Shown: one piece after another, positions 34,873 to 44,405 of the stretch
Numbering within the stretch: the first letter of the stretch is position 1
How the letters are laid out: every line of letters begins with the position of its first letter
Assembly (NCBI RefSeq): GCF_017352115.1
Contig: NZ_CP071448.1
Span: forward strand, 2,193,001-2,257,000
Direction of reading: 5' to 3'
DNA length: 64,000 bases
Origin: Flavobacterium endoglycinae
Lineage (GTDB): Bacteria; Bacteroidota; Bacteroidia; Flavobacteriales; Flavobacteriaceae
Notes under the pieces: model-generated
Database searches by the model: none
What the model was told of the DNA's origin: nothing
Seen by the model: the letters and a program-made list of their open reading frames with translations, nothing else
Position numbers and translations under genes: made by a program

Positions 34873-35844
34873 ATGAACACAAAATTTAAAACAATCGGAC
34901 TTTTATTCCTTCTACTAATCTCTGTTGTAAGCTGTGATAACAGCGACGGAGACGATATCAAAATTTCTCCTCCATCTGCAGCCGCTTTCAAAAGCATCAG
35001 CGAAAAAGGAGTAAAAAGAAATACACAAAACTTTACATTAACTGCCGGAAACGGTGTTGTGACTTTAACTTCTGCAAAAGGAGTAAAATTATACATCAAC
35101 GGTGATTGTTTAACCAAAAACGGAAATCCTGTAACTGGAGAAGTTAATATCGAATATATCGAACTTTTTGACAAAGGAAATATGCTGGTAACCAACAAAC
35201 CAACCATGGGAATCATGCCTGACGGAAACAGAAATCTTTTAATTTCGGGAGGAGAATTCTTCATCAAAGCAACTCAGGGAGGAGTCGAATTACAAACGTC
35301 ATGCAATATGAACATGATTGTACCAACGAGTTTAACTGATGGTTTTGATAACTTAATGACTTTATGGACTGGAGTTATTGATGAGGATGGTGATTTGGCT
35401 TGGAAAGATGCCAGAGGTGCTGACGGAAAAGGTGGTGTACAAGGTGAAGGAAACAATTATTATGTGACTTTTGGAAACTTCGGATGGACAAACGTTGACC
35501 GTTTTTACAGCGATCCAAGACCAAAAACAACTATTTTGGTGGATGTTCCAGAAGGATACGATAATACAAACAGCGCAGTTTATCTTTCTTATGATGGTGA
35601 AGGTACAAACGCTCTTGCTAAACTAGATACTTATACAGCCCAAGGATTGTTTAGCGAACACTACGGACAAATCCCAATTGGTCTTGCGTGCCACATTATT
35701 TTCGCAACAGAAGACAACGGAAACTGGCGATATGCCATTAAAGGAGTAACTACAACTGCAAATGCTGTGTATACTTTTAATCTTTCCGAAACAACAGTCG
35801 GTACCGAAGCGCAATTGGTGGCAGCAATCAATGCTATTCAGTAA
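34873..35844 (+). CDS. Surface lipoprotein of the CHAT gene set
   Basis: 323 aa with lipobox SVVSC (Cys at 22) and an Asp-rich stretch straight after it (DNSDGDD). That is the lipoprotein export signal type that sends Bacteroidota lipoproteins to the cell surface. The mature protein is beta-rich: an N-terminal domain (about 45-190) with carboxypeptidase-like TLTSAKGVKLYINGDCLTK, and a C-terminal domain with GNFGWTNVDRFYSDPRPKTT. It is followed by its own terminator and then by the PKD-barrel gene. Enzyme motifs were not seen. Confidence 0.75.
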   Translation: MNTKFKTIGLLFLLLISVVSCDNSDGDDIKISPPSAAAFKSISEKGVKRNTQNFTLTAGNGVVTLTSAKGVKLYINGDCLTKNGNPVTGEVNIEYIELFDKGNMLVTNKPTMGIMPDGNRNLLISGGEFFIKATQGGVELQTSCNMNMIVPTSLTDGFDNLMTLWTGVIDEDGDLAWKDARGADGKGGVQGEGNNYYVTFGNFGWTNVDRFYSDPRPKTTILVDVPEGYDNTNSAVYLSYDGEGTNALAKLDTYTAQGLFSEHYGQIPIGLACHIIFATEDNGNWRYAIKGVTTTANAVYTFNLSETTVGTEAQLVAAINAIQ

Positions 35845-35863
35845 CTTACAAATGCTTTTTTAA

Positions 35864-35896
35864 GAAAAAGTGGTGATTTGCTCATCACTTTTTTTT
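35864..35896 (+). terminator. Terminator after the surface lipoprotein
   Basis: AAAAAGTGGTGA and TCATCACTTTTTTT form a 12-base stem with one G-T mismatch pair and a short loop, followed by T's. Confidence 0.8.
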
Positions 35897-35955
35897 ACAT
35901 TTAATCCCGTTTTAAAATTGATTCTGATGATTTTAAGGCTAAAAACTGTCTAGCT

Positions 35956-37908
35956 ATGAAACCACAACTGTCTATTTTCTTGTTGCTATTCTCTATTTTC
36001 TGCATAGGTCAAACCAAAGTAAAAGACACCATAACCCGAAGAGCCAATATTGGTTTTATCCAAAACGGAAATGCCGTTTCTTATAAACCCGAAACGCCGC
36101 CTTTGATTCCGATTGCGGGTGCGCCAAAACCGAGTTATTCGTATTTATGGGAATTAGGCGACGGACATTACAGCAAAGAAGCAGAACCAAAACATGTTTA
36201 CAAAAAGAAGGGTACTTATACCGCCAGACTTGCTGTAACCAATAATTACGACAACGGAAAACCTCCTGCGACTCGACCAAAAAAAGTGGCTGTAAACGAC
36301 ATTACAGACAATAATTATAAAGACATCGCTTCTATTGCAGACCAGAATGGTTTTGCGATTATTAAAAACTGCGATCCTATTCCAGAACAGGAAATGGTAG
36401 TCGTAGTAAGTTATCAAAATCTGGAGAATTATGTTTCAAGCGGAAAACTGTATCTTTTTTATAATGAAAAGCAATTCAAAAATAACAATTTCGAATTAAG
36501 CGATTTCAGAACCTACGCTGGCGAACGTGAGGTAAAAGAAAACCTTGTGGCTTCTGTAAATGATCTTGACGATTCGAATAATTTTGTGGCTTCTGCTGAA
36601 GGAAATTTCAAAACCAAAAAATACCGAAATACTACTACCGAAGAAGATTTAGATGCGTCACTTTTAGACGCCAATAAAATCTATCACAATGTATCGGTTT
36701 TAGAATTTGATGATGCCAATCCGGGAGAAACCCGAAATGTTTTCTATACTTTTAAAACCACTCCCGAAATGATTAAAGATACCAGCGCAACAGTTACGAT
36801 GCGTGGTATTTTTGTTCCGAATCGAAGTTATAAAAACCATAAAATTAAAAACCTCGAAATGGAAATTGTGACTTCTCACGATCCTAACAAAATGGGATCT
36901 AACGGAAGTTTTATGAATTACAGATTGGTGCGTTTTAAAAGAGTAAATTTTAAAACCCGTTTTCAGAATAATGGTGAAGGTCCGGCGCGAAAAATCCGCC
37001 TAGAAACCGATGTCCCTGATATGTTTGATAAAAAGACTTTTCAGATCGAAAGCATGTACCCAGAATGTCCGATTTGCCCAAAAGGCGAAGAACCAACGGT
37101 AAGCTGTCTCGATACGATCATCAAACAAAAGCAAATCATTTTTACTTTTAAGAATATTTATCTGCCAGGAAGCGAACAGAAAAATGTGCATGAAAAAGAT
37201 TCTACAAAAGGTTTTGTCAAGTATTCGATGAAGTTTGGCGAAGATTTTCATAAAGTAAAAACCAAAAGCCGAACGGCTATTATTTTCGATAAAAACGAAC
37301 CTATTATTACCAATTACGCCACTACCCGATTTCTTCCAGGAATTTCAATTGGTGTAAAAGCAGGTTATAATTTCTATCCTGATTTAGACAAATCGACCAG
37401 TTATTTTGTGGGTGCAACTCTTTCGCCTTTTAAATCCTATCGTTTTTATTGGCAGGTCGAATGGGAAAATGCTTTAAATAAATACAATAGCGATGTTACC
37501 GTTGTCGATCAGTCAATAACCAATGCCAATGGAGTAAGGCAATTGCAGCGTACCACTACAGCCACCGAAAACAAAAATATCAATTGGGAAATTCCTATTC
37601 TGATTCGCTATAACATCAATAATTACATCGGAATTGGCGCTGGAATTCAGGCGAATGTCAATGTTGCATCAGAACAAAACCAGAACATACAAACTGATCT
37701 TTATGAAGGCGATAAAGAAAGCTTTTTAATTAGTTCTACTACAACTTCAAACCAAATCAAAAACACTTTTACCGATATCAAAACGGGACTTTTATTTGAT
37801 TTAACGGCTGGTTTCGCCAGAATCGGTCCGAGTTTAGGAGCGCGTTATGTGATGAATTTTGAACAGAATTTCAATTATTTCCAAGTGTATGGAATATGGA
37901 AGTTTTAA
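35956..37908 (+). CDS. PKD-domain protein with C-terminal beta-barrel
   Basis: 650 aa. Signal peptide (MKPQLSIFLLLFSIFCIGQ), then a PKD domain (about 45-100: YLWELGDGHYSKEAEPKHVY and GTYTARLAVTN). A long beta-sandwich part follows (about 120-440), with a CPICPKGEE Cys pair. The C-terminus has alternating aromatic strands (PGISIGVKAGYNFYPDL, NYIGIGAGIQANVNV) ending in YGIWKF, a typical outer-membrane barrel end. It may expose the PKD region at the surface. It lies between the lipoprotein and the CHAT gene. Confidence 0.8.
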   Translation: MKPQLSIFLLLFSIFCIGQTKVKDTITRRANIGFIQNGNAVSYKPETPPLIPIAGAPKPSYSYLWELGDGHYSKEAEPKHVYKKKGTYTARLAVTNNYDNGKPPATRPKKVAVNDITDNNYKDIASIADQNGFAIIKNCDPIPEQEMVVVVSYQNLENYVSSGKLYLFYNEKQFKNNNFELSDFRTYAGEREVKENLVASVNDLDDSNNFVASAEGNFKTKKYRNTTTEEDLDASLLDANKIYHNVSVLEFDDANPGETRNVFYTFKTTPEMIKDTSATVTMRGIFVPNRSYKNHKIKNLEMEIVTSHDPNKMGSNGSFMNYRLVRFKRVNFKTRFQNNGEGPARKIRLETDVPDMFDKKTFQIESMYPECPICPKGEEPTVSCLDTIIKQKQIIFTFKNIYLPGSEQKNVHEKDSTKGFVKYSMKFGEDFHKVKTKSRTAIIFDKNEPIITNYATTRFLPGISIGVKAGYNFYPDLDKSTSYFVGATLSPFKSYRFYWQVEWENALNKYNSDVTVVDQSITNANGVRQLQRTTTATENKNINWEIPILIRYNINNYIGIGAGIQANVNVASEQNQNIQTDLYEGDKESFLISSTTTSNQIKNTFTDIKTGLLFDLTAGFARIGPSLGARYVMNFEQNFNYFQVYGIWKF

Positions 37909-37915
37909 AAAATAA

Positions 37916-37980
37916 TGTTATCCTGAGCAGAGTCGAAGGCTTTATAACAAAAATGGTCTTCGACTCCGCTCAGACTGACA
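37916..37980. repeat. Dispersed intergenic repeat, inverted pair
   Basis: TGTTATCCTGAGCAGAGTCGAAGG and CTTCGACTCCGCTCAGACTGACA (37917-37980, separated by about 18 bases) form an imperfect hairpin. Variants of the same sequence occur at 49369-49430 and 49499-49569, and a fragment at about 29787. This unit is widespread in flavobacterial intergenic DNA. Confidence 0.75.
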
Positions 37981-38005
37981 CCTAAATACAATCGACTTTT
38001 TATAT

Positions 38006-40666
38006 ATGCACTTACATCGCTTATCTGGTTTTATTTTTCTTTTTTTGAGTCTGGCTGTTTTTGGACAGAGTCAGGAAGATAAAATATACCATGCCGTTGA
38101 TGTTTTTACAGCTCATCCTTCCGCGAAAGCGCTACAAAATTTATCAAATGCTGAAGCTGATTTCTGGAAAAGTCAAAAACCAAAAACCAAAGACGAATTA
38201 CTGGCCATTGTGGTTTTAAACTGCAATAAAGGCTATTATGAAAATCAGTTTGGACAGGTGCAAAATGCGGTTTCGAGTTATGAAAAAGCCTGGCAGATTT
38301 ATCAGAAAAACAAACTCGGCGATTATGATATCATTGAATACTGTCTTAAACCTTTGGGCAATTTGTATACGGTTTTAGGTGATTACGATAGTGCCGAAAA
38401 CACTATAAAACAGTACTATTTTATAATCAACACTTCCAAAAATTATCCAGATACCGCTGCGCAAAAATTTGCTGTGATCTTGAATTTATCAAATGTTTAT
38501 CAAAGTTCAGGAAAGATCGCGTCCGCCATTGAAATATTAGAAAACACTTTAAAAACAGAGAAATTAAGCAATATTCAAAAAGGTGTTTTATTGAATAACC
38601 TGGGCAATAATTACTGGCTGGGATCACAAAAGTTTTTAATGCTTAAAAATGCTTCCGACAACGCTGAAAAAGCATTTAAATCCTCTATCAAATATCTGGA
38701 AAAAGAAAAAAATCAATCAGAAACGTTATCAAATTCTTATCGGAATCTGGCTTCCATGAACCGTCAATGGCAACGATTTGACACTGCAGATTCGTATATG
38801 GAAAAGGCTGAAAAATTGTTTCTAGAAACTCCCAATCAGCAACCTCGAAAAATTGCCAAATTGCACTATGAAAAGGCCTTACTCCTTTTTGATGAAAAAA
38901 AATACGACGAAAGCACACAGGAGATTTCGGTTGTTTTTAAAACATTAATTCCGAATTACAATTCAAAAAACATCCTTCCAAATCAAGACCAATTATATGC
39001 CGAAAGTGTTTTGGTGGATGCACTCGATTTACAAGCTGAAATTCTAAAGATAAACGAACCCAAAAAAGCACTCAAAGCTTTTGAACTTTCTTTTTATATA
39101 GAAGAAGTTTTGATGAATGCTTTGGTATATGAAAATTCGAAAATCCTAATGCAGTTACGATCACGTAACCGAACCGAAAAATGCATTTCTATTTACGATC
39201 AATTGTTTAAAAAGGAAGGCAAAAACCAATATGTGGAAGACGCTTTTCAATTATCTGAAAGAACAAAAGCAGGAATCTTAAAAAGCTATAGATCGAATAT
39301 TAAAAACGCTTCCGCAGAAGAAAAACAGCTTTTACAGCAACTTCAGAATTTAAATAACCACATTTTAAAAGAACAGCAAAAAGGTGATTTAGCGAATATT
39401 TCGAAGATCAATCAGTTTATAAAAAAACAGCACGAACAGATGATTTCGCTGAAAAAAATTCAGTCTCAAAATTCGGATTATATCCCTGAAAAATGCGATA
39501 TCAAAGCTTTATTTTCAAAATTAGAAAACGACAAAGCGATGATGGTATATTATTTTATGGGTTCAGAAAAACTGTATTATTTTGTTTTACAGCATAATAG
39601 AATTGCTTTAAATTACATCAACATAACGCATCTTGGCATTCCGAGAATTGCTCAATTTATTGATTATTTCAATAGTCCTGATGCCATTACAAATGATATT
39701 ACGGGTTACAATCATTATGGAAAAGATGTTTATGATTTATTAAAACTTCCCTTAATTAATGATTATTCAAATCTCATTATTGTTCCAGACGGTATTTTGA
39801 ATTTCCTCCCTTTTGAAGCTTTAATTACAAAAGAATCCAAAACGACAAATTTTGCCAAAATGCATTATTTTCTAAATAATTTTAAGATTGCTTATAATAC
39901 TTCGGCCAATATTTATCTGAATTCAAAACCTAATTCTAAATCTGAAAAAACCGTTTTGGGCGTTTTTCCGGTTTTTGAGAAAACAGCTTATGAACTGACT
40001 TATTCCAAGAAAGAATTAGAATCTATTCGAAACAATTTTAAAGGAAAATATTTAGAAAATGCTGATGCACGTTTTGATAATTTCAAAAACAATGCTTCTC
40101 AATATTCAATTCTACATTTAAGTACACATGCTTCTTCGGGCGATATTGAAACTCCGGCGAGCATTAAATTTTACGATCAGGAAGTATTGTATTCTGAATT
40201 GTATAATCTGCATATCAATCCAGATTTAGTGGTTTTGAGCGCCTGCGAAACGGGAATTGGCAAATTATACAAGGCTGAAGGCGCTATGAGTATTGCAAGA
40301 GGTTTTCAGTTTGCGGGAGCGCAGAATTTATTGTTTTCATTATGGAAAGTAAACGACTTTACGACCTCGGTTTTTATGTCGGATTTTTATAAAAACATCA
40401 AAAACGATGCTTCTTATTTTGAAGCCAATACCAATGCAAAACGTGATTATTTGAACAACAAATCAATTCCAAACGCTAAGAAATCTCCTTATTACTGGAG
40501 TTCGTTTGTGTATTATGGTTCTATTTCTACAGAAGATAAATCAACAAATTATATCTATTACGTGATTAGTATATTGACGGTAATTGCCTTATTTTTGGTT
40601 TTCAATCATTATACAAAATGGAAAATCTTCACGAGATTCTCAAAAAGGAGAAATATAAAAAAATAA
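38006..40666 (+). CDS. TPR-CHAT caspase-like protease, membrane-anchored
   Basis: 886 aa. A signal peptide (MHLHRLSGFIFLFLSLAVFG) is followed by TPR repeats (about 60-420; VSSYEKAWQIYQKNKLGDYD, LNNLGNNYW) and a coiled linker. The CHAT protease domain (about 530-830) has catalytic His708 (HLSTHASSGD) and Cys747 (LSACETGIGK), with the GAMSIARGFQFAGA block after it. One membrane helix follows near the C-terminus (about 849-869) and a basic tail. CHAT proteins are caspase-family cysteine proteases and the TPR array usually detects partners. The signal peptide means the protease faces the periplasm, unlike the cytoplasmic CHAT of Craspase systems. The Asp-protease gene overlaps its end. Confidence 0.9.
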   Translation: MHLHRLSGFIFLFLSLAVFGQSQEDKIYHAVDVFTAHPSAKALQNLSNAEADFWKSQKPKTKDELLAIVVLNCNKGYYENQFGQVQNAVSSYEKAWQIYQKNKLGDYDIIEYCLKPLGNLYTVLGDYDSAENTIKQYYFIINTSKNYPDTAAQKFAVILNLSNVYQSSGKIASAIEILENTLKTEKLSNIQKGVLLNNLGNNYWLGSQKFLMLKNASDNAEKAFKSSIKYLEKEKNQSETLSNSYRNLASMNRQWQRFDTADSYMEKAEKLFLETPNQQPRKIAKLHYEKALLLFDEKKYDESTQEISVVFKTLIPNYNSKNILPNQDQLYAESVLVDALDLQAEILKINEPKKALKAFELSFYIEEVLMNALVYENSKILMQLRSRNRTEKCISIYDQLFKKEGKNQYVEDAFQLSERTKAGILKSYRSNIKNASAEEKQLLQQLQNLNNHILKEQQKGDLANISKINQFIKKQHEQMISLKKIQSQNSDYIPEKCDIKALFSKLENDKAMMVYYFMGSEKLYYFVLQHNRIALNYINITHLGIPRIAQFIDYFNSPDAITNDITGYNHYGKDVYDLLKLPLINDYSNLIIVPDGILNFLPFEALITKESKTTNFAKMHYFLNNFKIAYNTSANIYLNSKPNSKSEKTVLGVFPVFEKTAYELTYSKKELESIRNNFKGKYLENADARFDNFKNNASQYSILHLSTHASSGDIETPASIKFYDQEVLYSELYNLHINPDLVVLSACETGIGKLYKAEGAMSIARGFQFAGAQNLLFSLWKVNDFTTSVFMSDFYKNIKNDASYFEANTNAKRDYLNNKSIPNAKKSPYYWSSFVYYGSISTEDKSTNYIYYVISILTVIALFLVFNHYTKWKIFTRFSKRRNIKK

Positions 40667-41055
40667 AATTCAAGGTTACCAAAACCCAGCATCTTTTAAT
40701 AAAAGCCAAAATTAATGGAGTATCGGGAAATTTCATTTTAGATACCGGCGCATCAAACACTTGTATTGGTTTTGAAAGTATTGTGTATTTTGAACTAAAT
40801 GCCAAAAAATCAAAAACCAAAGCTTCTGGAGCTGGAGCAACAGGAATGAAAACTCAGATTTCATCACAAAACAAATTGCAATTAGGCAGCTGGCAGAACA
40901 AAGATTTCAGCATTGTTATCTTCGATCTTTCGCATGTAAACGAAGCTTTAGAATCGTACAAAGCAAAACCAGTTCACGGTATTATTGGCGCTGACGTTTT
41001 ATTGGAAGGAAAAGCAATTATTGATTATTTTAATCATTATCTGTATCTTAAGTAA
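40618..41055 (+). CDS. Retropepsin-like aspartic protease
   Basis: 145 aa. The active-site loop is FILDTGASNTCIG (catalytic Asp42), the flap-like AGATGM follows, and VHGIIGADVLLEGKAIIDY closes the fold. That is one lobe, so it must dimerise like retroviral proteases. The ATG at 40618 lies 49 bases inside the CHAT gene in another frame, so translation is probably coupled. There is no signal peptide, so it should be cytoplasmic. A clipping partner of the CHAT protein is suggested by position only. Confidence 0.88.
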   Translation: MENLHEILKKEKYKKIKFKVTKTQHLLIKAKINGVSGNFILDTGASNTCIGFESIVYFELNAKKSKTKASGAGATGMKTQISSQNKLQLGSWQNKDFSIVIFDLSHVNEALESYKAKPVHGIIGADVLLEGKAIIDYFNHYLYLK

Positions 41056-41081
41056 GAGAAAAATTTCAATATCTAAAAATA

Positions 41082-41117
41082 AAAAATCCCAAACTCCTTT
41101 CGGAATCTGGGATTTTT
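41082..41117. terminator. Bidirectional terminator before the RND operon
   Basis: AAAAATCCCA (from 41082) and TGGGATTTTT (41108-41117) enclose AACTCC-TTTC-GGAATC. It lies between the Asp-protease gene and the convergent RND gene and has A/T runs on both sides. Confidence 0.88.
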
Positions 41118-41135
41118 CGTCTAAAATTAAATCAA

Positions 41136-44100
41136 TTAATGGGTATGTTTAGGATTAAAACCGTCTTCGCTTAATTCTGTTGGTGTATAATCAGCAACCA
41201 TTTCAGCTTCGTAATCGATTTTTTCTCCTTTAGAGAATTTATGAATAATTTTCTCCATGATATTATAAATTACAGGCACTACAATCAAGGTTAGGAATAA
41301 TGATGAAATCAAACCTCCAATGATTACCCATGCTAATCCGTTTTTCCATTCTGCTCCTGCCCCAGATGCTAATGCAATTGGGAACATACCAAATACCATG
41401 GCAATTGTGGTCATCAAGATCGGACGTAAACGTGCGTGGTTAGCTTGAATCAAGGCTGTTCTGATAGATTCTCCAGCCGCTCTTCGCTGGTTGGTATAAT
41501 CGACAAGCATGATCGCATTTTTACACACCAGACCAATCAACATAATAATACCTAAGATGGTAAAGATATTTAATGAGTTGTTTGTTAATGCCAGTGCAAG
41601 CATTGCTCCAATGAACGAAAGCGGGATAGCAAATAATACTACGAATGGGTGCACAAAACTGTCATACAAACTCACCATTACAAGGTAAACCAAAATAATA
41701 GCGGCTAATAAAGCGATTCCTAAAGTACCAAATCCTTCAGATTGGTTTTCTTGGTCACCACCCCAAATGTAGTTTACTCCGGCTGGTTTTTTCAATTTAT
41801 CTAATTTTGCCTGCCATTGCTGAACGATTGTTCCTGAAGGAACCCCAACGTTTTGTCCTTTTACTGTTACAGATGCAGATTTATCTCTACGCTCTAACTG
41901 GCTAGGCCCAGAACCTTCTGTAATATCAGCAAACTGAGATAATTTAATCTGCTGTCCAGCTGAGTTAACAAAAATCAGATTACTAACGTCAGTGATACTT
42001 TTTCTGTCAAAAGCATTATATCTTATATTGATATCATACTCATATTCACCAGCTCTGAATTTACCGTCTGTATTTCCACTAAAAGCAGTCTGCATGGTTA
42101 AACCAACTGTTTGAAGTGTTAATCCTAAAGCAGCCATTTTATCACGGTCTACTTTTACGTTGATTTCTGGATTTCCGTCTTCAACTGTTAATTTGATCTC
42201 TGTTGTTCCAGGAATAGTACGTAATTCTGCTTCGGCTTGTTTTGCAAAAGCCATTGCCGCTTCTGTTGAAGGACCAGTTACAATTAATCCTAAAGTTGCA
42301 TCTTCTGCAGTACCTAAGATACCTACTGGAACCGTTTTAACTTTTGCTCCAACTAATACTTTTTCTAACTTACGTTTGATTTTTGCAGCATACACATTCG
42401 CATCATCTGTACGATCTTTTTGTTCGATCATTTTTACGTCGATCTCTGCTTTGTAAGCTGTAGCTTGTGATGCTCCAAAACCTTCAGAAGTTTGTCCAAC
42501 TGTTGTAATCTGACTGTGAACGTATTCTTGTTGTTTTAAGAATGCTTCAGCTTTTTGAGTCATGAAGTTAGTTTGTTCTAACGATGCGTCTTTTGGCATT
42601 TCGATTTGAACTAAGAACTCACCACTATCAGATGATGCAAAAAACTCACCTCCAATGAATCCTCCACCCATTAATCCTATTGTAGAAGCAAAGAACAAGA
42701 TAACTACAACGACAATTGTTTTAATATAATGATCTAAACACCAAGTCAATAAATGAGAAACCCAGTTTGTGAAACGTGTTAGATAATCTTCGAAACCAAG
42801 AATTATTCTTCCAAATAAATTTTTTCCTTCAATGTGCTCTAATTTCCCGAAACGAGAAGACAACCAAGGAATAATAGTAAACGAAGCCAACAATGATAAC
42901 ATCGTAGAGATAATTACCGTAACACAGAATTGTGTAATAATGTTCGATACTAATCCAGAACTCATCGCGATAGGCAAGAACACCACCACAATTACTAAAG
43001 TAATCGAAGTTACGGTTCCACCAATTTCAGCTGTTCCGTCATATGATGCACGAATTCGGCTTTTACCCATCTCCATGTGCCTGTAAATATTTTCCAATAC
43101 CACGATCGCATCATCGACCAGAATACCAACCACAAGAGATAATCCTAATAAACTCATTAAGTTTAATGTATATCCCATTAAATAAATTCCGATGAAAGTT
43201 GCAATCAACGACGCTGGAATAGAAACCATTACAATTAATGAGTTTCTAATACTGTGAAGGAAGAACAACATTACAAATGCTACCAGAATTACGGCAATCA
43301 ATAAATCGTGAACTACAGAATCTGCAGCCTCAAGTGTAAAGATGGTACTATCTTTTGCTACTTCAAGTTTTAATTGATTTACTTTATAATCTTTTTCAAG
43401 CTGAGCAACCGTTTTTAATAACTGCTCACTTACCGCTACGGCATTTGCATCAGATTGTTTTACGATTTGTAAAACGATGGCACTTTTTTGATCTACACGA
43501 GATATTTTCTCGGCAATTTTTTGTGAATCCTGAACATCAGCAATTTCACCTAAACGAATTTGAATTCCGTTTTGAGAAGAAACTACTAAGTTTCTTAATT
43601 CTTCAACATTTTTATATTTACCTGCTAAACGAATTAATATTTTTTGATTACGAGTCTGGATATTTCCAGTAGGGAAATCTAAGTTTGAAGACAAAATGGT
43701 CTGTTGTACCTGAGGAACAGAAAGTCCGTAACCTTGCATTTTTACGGCATCAAGGTTTACCTGAATTTCACGCTCAGAACCACCAATAATATTTACCTGA
43801 GCAACACCTTGTACACGAGATAAAATAGGCGCGATTTTCTTGTCAATTAAGTCATAAAACGCCGCTTCATCCATTTTACCATTGGCACCAAGTGTCATAA
43901 TTGGTAAATCACTCAGCGAGAATTTAGTTAATGCCGGTGTTTTAACATCATCTGGTAAATCACTAATAATGGCGTTAATTTTACGCTGCGCATCATTTAA
44001 AGAGAAATCGACTTTAGCGTTTGAGGTCAATGTAATGGAAACAATAGACAAACTTTCGTATGATTTCGAATCAATTTTCTTGACATTTTCTAAAGATGCA

Positions 44101-44312
44101 ATCGCATCTTCTATTTTCTTGGTCACTGTATTTTCTACCTCACTTGGAGAAGCTCCAGGATAAATAGTAGAAATTGTAATAACGTTTTGTTCAAATTTTG
44201 GGATCAGCTCATAACCTAACTGGCTGTAGCTGAACAATCCACCAAGTGTTAGAATTGTATATAACACAATTACCAACGACGGACGTTTTATGGATATTTC
44301 GGCTAATTTCAT
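41136..44312 (-). CDS. RND efflux transporter permease, HAE1 type
   Basis: 1058 aa with twelve helices and two large periplasmic loops. AcrB-type features: start MKLAEISIKRPSLVIVLYTI, helix-4 motif VVGILVDDAIVVLENIYRH (the proton-relay Asp pair), GGFIGGEFFASSDSGEF, and a second-half start with TILGIIMLIGLVCKNAIMLVDY. It exports toxic compounds across the envelope as part of a tripartite pump with the adaptor and channel upstream. It is the last gene of tetR-tolC-adaptor-RND. Confidence 0.95.
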   Translation of the reverse strand: MKLAEISIKRPSLVIVLYTILTLGGLFSYSQLGYELIPKFEQNVITISTIYPGASPSEVENTVTKKIEDAIASLENVKKIDSKSYESLSIVSITLTSNAKVDFSLNDAQRKINAIISDLPDDVKTPALTKFSLSDLPIMTLGANGKMDEAAFYDLIDKKIAPILSRVQGVAQVNIIGGSEREIQVNLDAVKMQGYGLSVPQVQQTILSSNLDFPTGNIQTRNQKILIRLAGKYKNVEELRNLVVSSQNGIQIRLGEIADVQDSQKIAEKISRVDQKSAIVLQIVKQSDANAVAVSEQLLKTVAQLEKDYKVNQLKLEVAKDSTIFTLEAADSVVHDLLIAVILVAFVMLFFLHSIRNSLIVMVSIPASLIATFIGIYLMGYTLNLMSLLGLSLVVGILVDDAIVVLENIYRHMEMGKSRIRASYDGTAEIGGTVTSITLVIVVVFLPIAMSSGLVSNIITQFCVTVIISTMLSLLASFTIIPWLSSRFGKLEHIEGKNLFGRIILGFEDYLTRFTNWVSHLLTWCLDHYIKTIVVVVILFFASTIGLMGGGFIGGEFFASSDSGEFLVQIEMPKDASLEQTNFMTQKAEAFLKQQEYVHSQITTVGQTSEGFGASQATAYKAEIDVKMIEQKDRTDDANVYAAKIKRKLEKVLVGAKVKTVPVGILGTAEDATLGLIVTGPSTEAAMAFAKQAEAELRTIPGTTEIKLTVEDGNPEINVKVDRDKMAALGLTLQTVGLTMQTAFSGNTDGKFRAGEYEYDINIRYNAFDRKSITDVSNLIFVNSAGQQIKLSQFADITEGSGPSQLERRDKSASVTVKGQNVGVPSGTIVQQWQAKLDKLKKPAGVNYIWGGDQENQSEGFGTLGIALLAAIILVYLVMVSLYDSFVHPFVVLFAIPLSFIGAMLALALTNNSLNIFTILGIIMLIGLVCKNAIMLVDYTNQRRAAGESIRTALIQANHARLRPILMTTIAMVFGMFPIALASGAGAEWKNGLAWVIIGGLISSLFLTLIVVPVIYNIMEKIIHKFSKGEKIDYEAEMVADYTPTELSEDGFNPKHTH

Positions 44313-44323
44313 ATATTTTGTTT

Positions 44324-44360
44324 TAGGCTGTAGGCTGTAAGCAGTCGGCTTTAGGCTTTT
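44324..44360. repeat. Short GGCT-rich tandem-like repeat
   Basis: TAGGCTGTAGGCTGTAAGC followed by AGTCGGCTTTAGGCTTTT, between the RND permease and its adaptor. Echoes occur in 44369-44400 (GCTTAAAGCTT and CGGCTTAAAGCGG). This type of 'aggctgtaggctgtaagc' stretch is scattered in Bacteroidota genomes. It could form alternative hairpins that lower RND mRNA relative to the adaptor. Confidence 0.45.
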
Positions 44361-44405
44361 ATTAAAATGCTTAAAGCTTATTACTTACGGCTTAAAGCGG
44401 TACAA

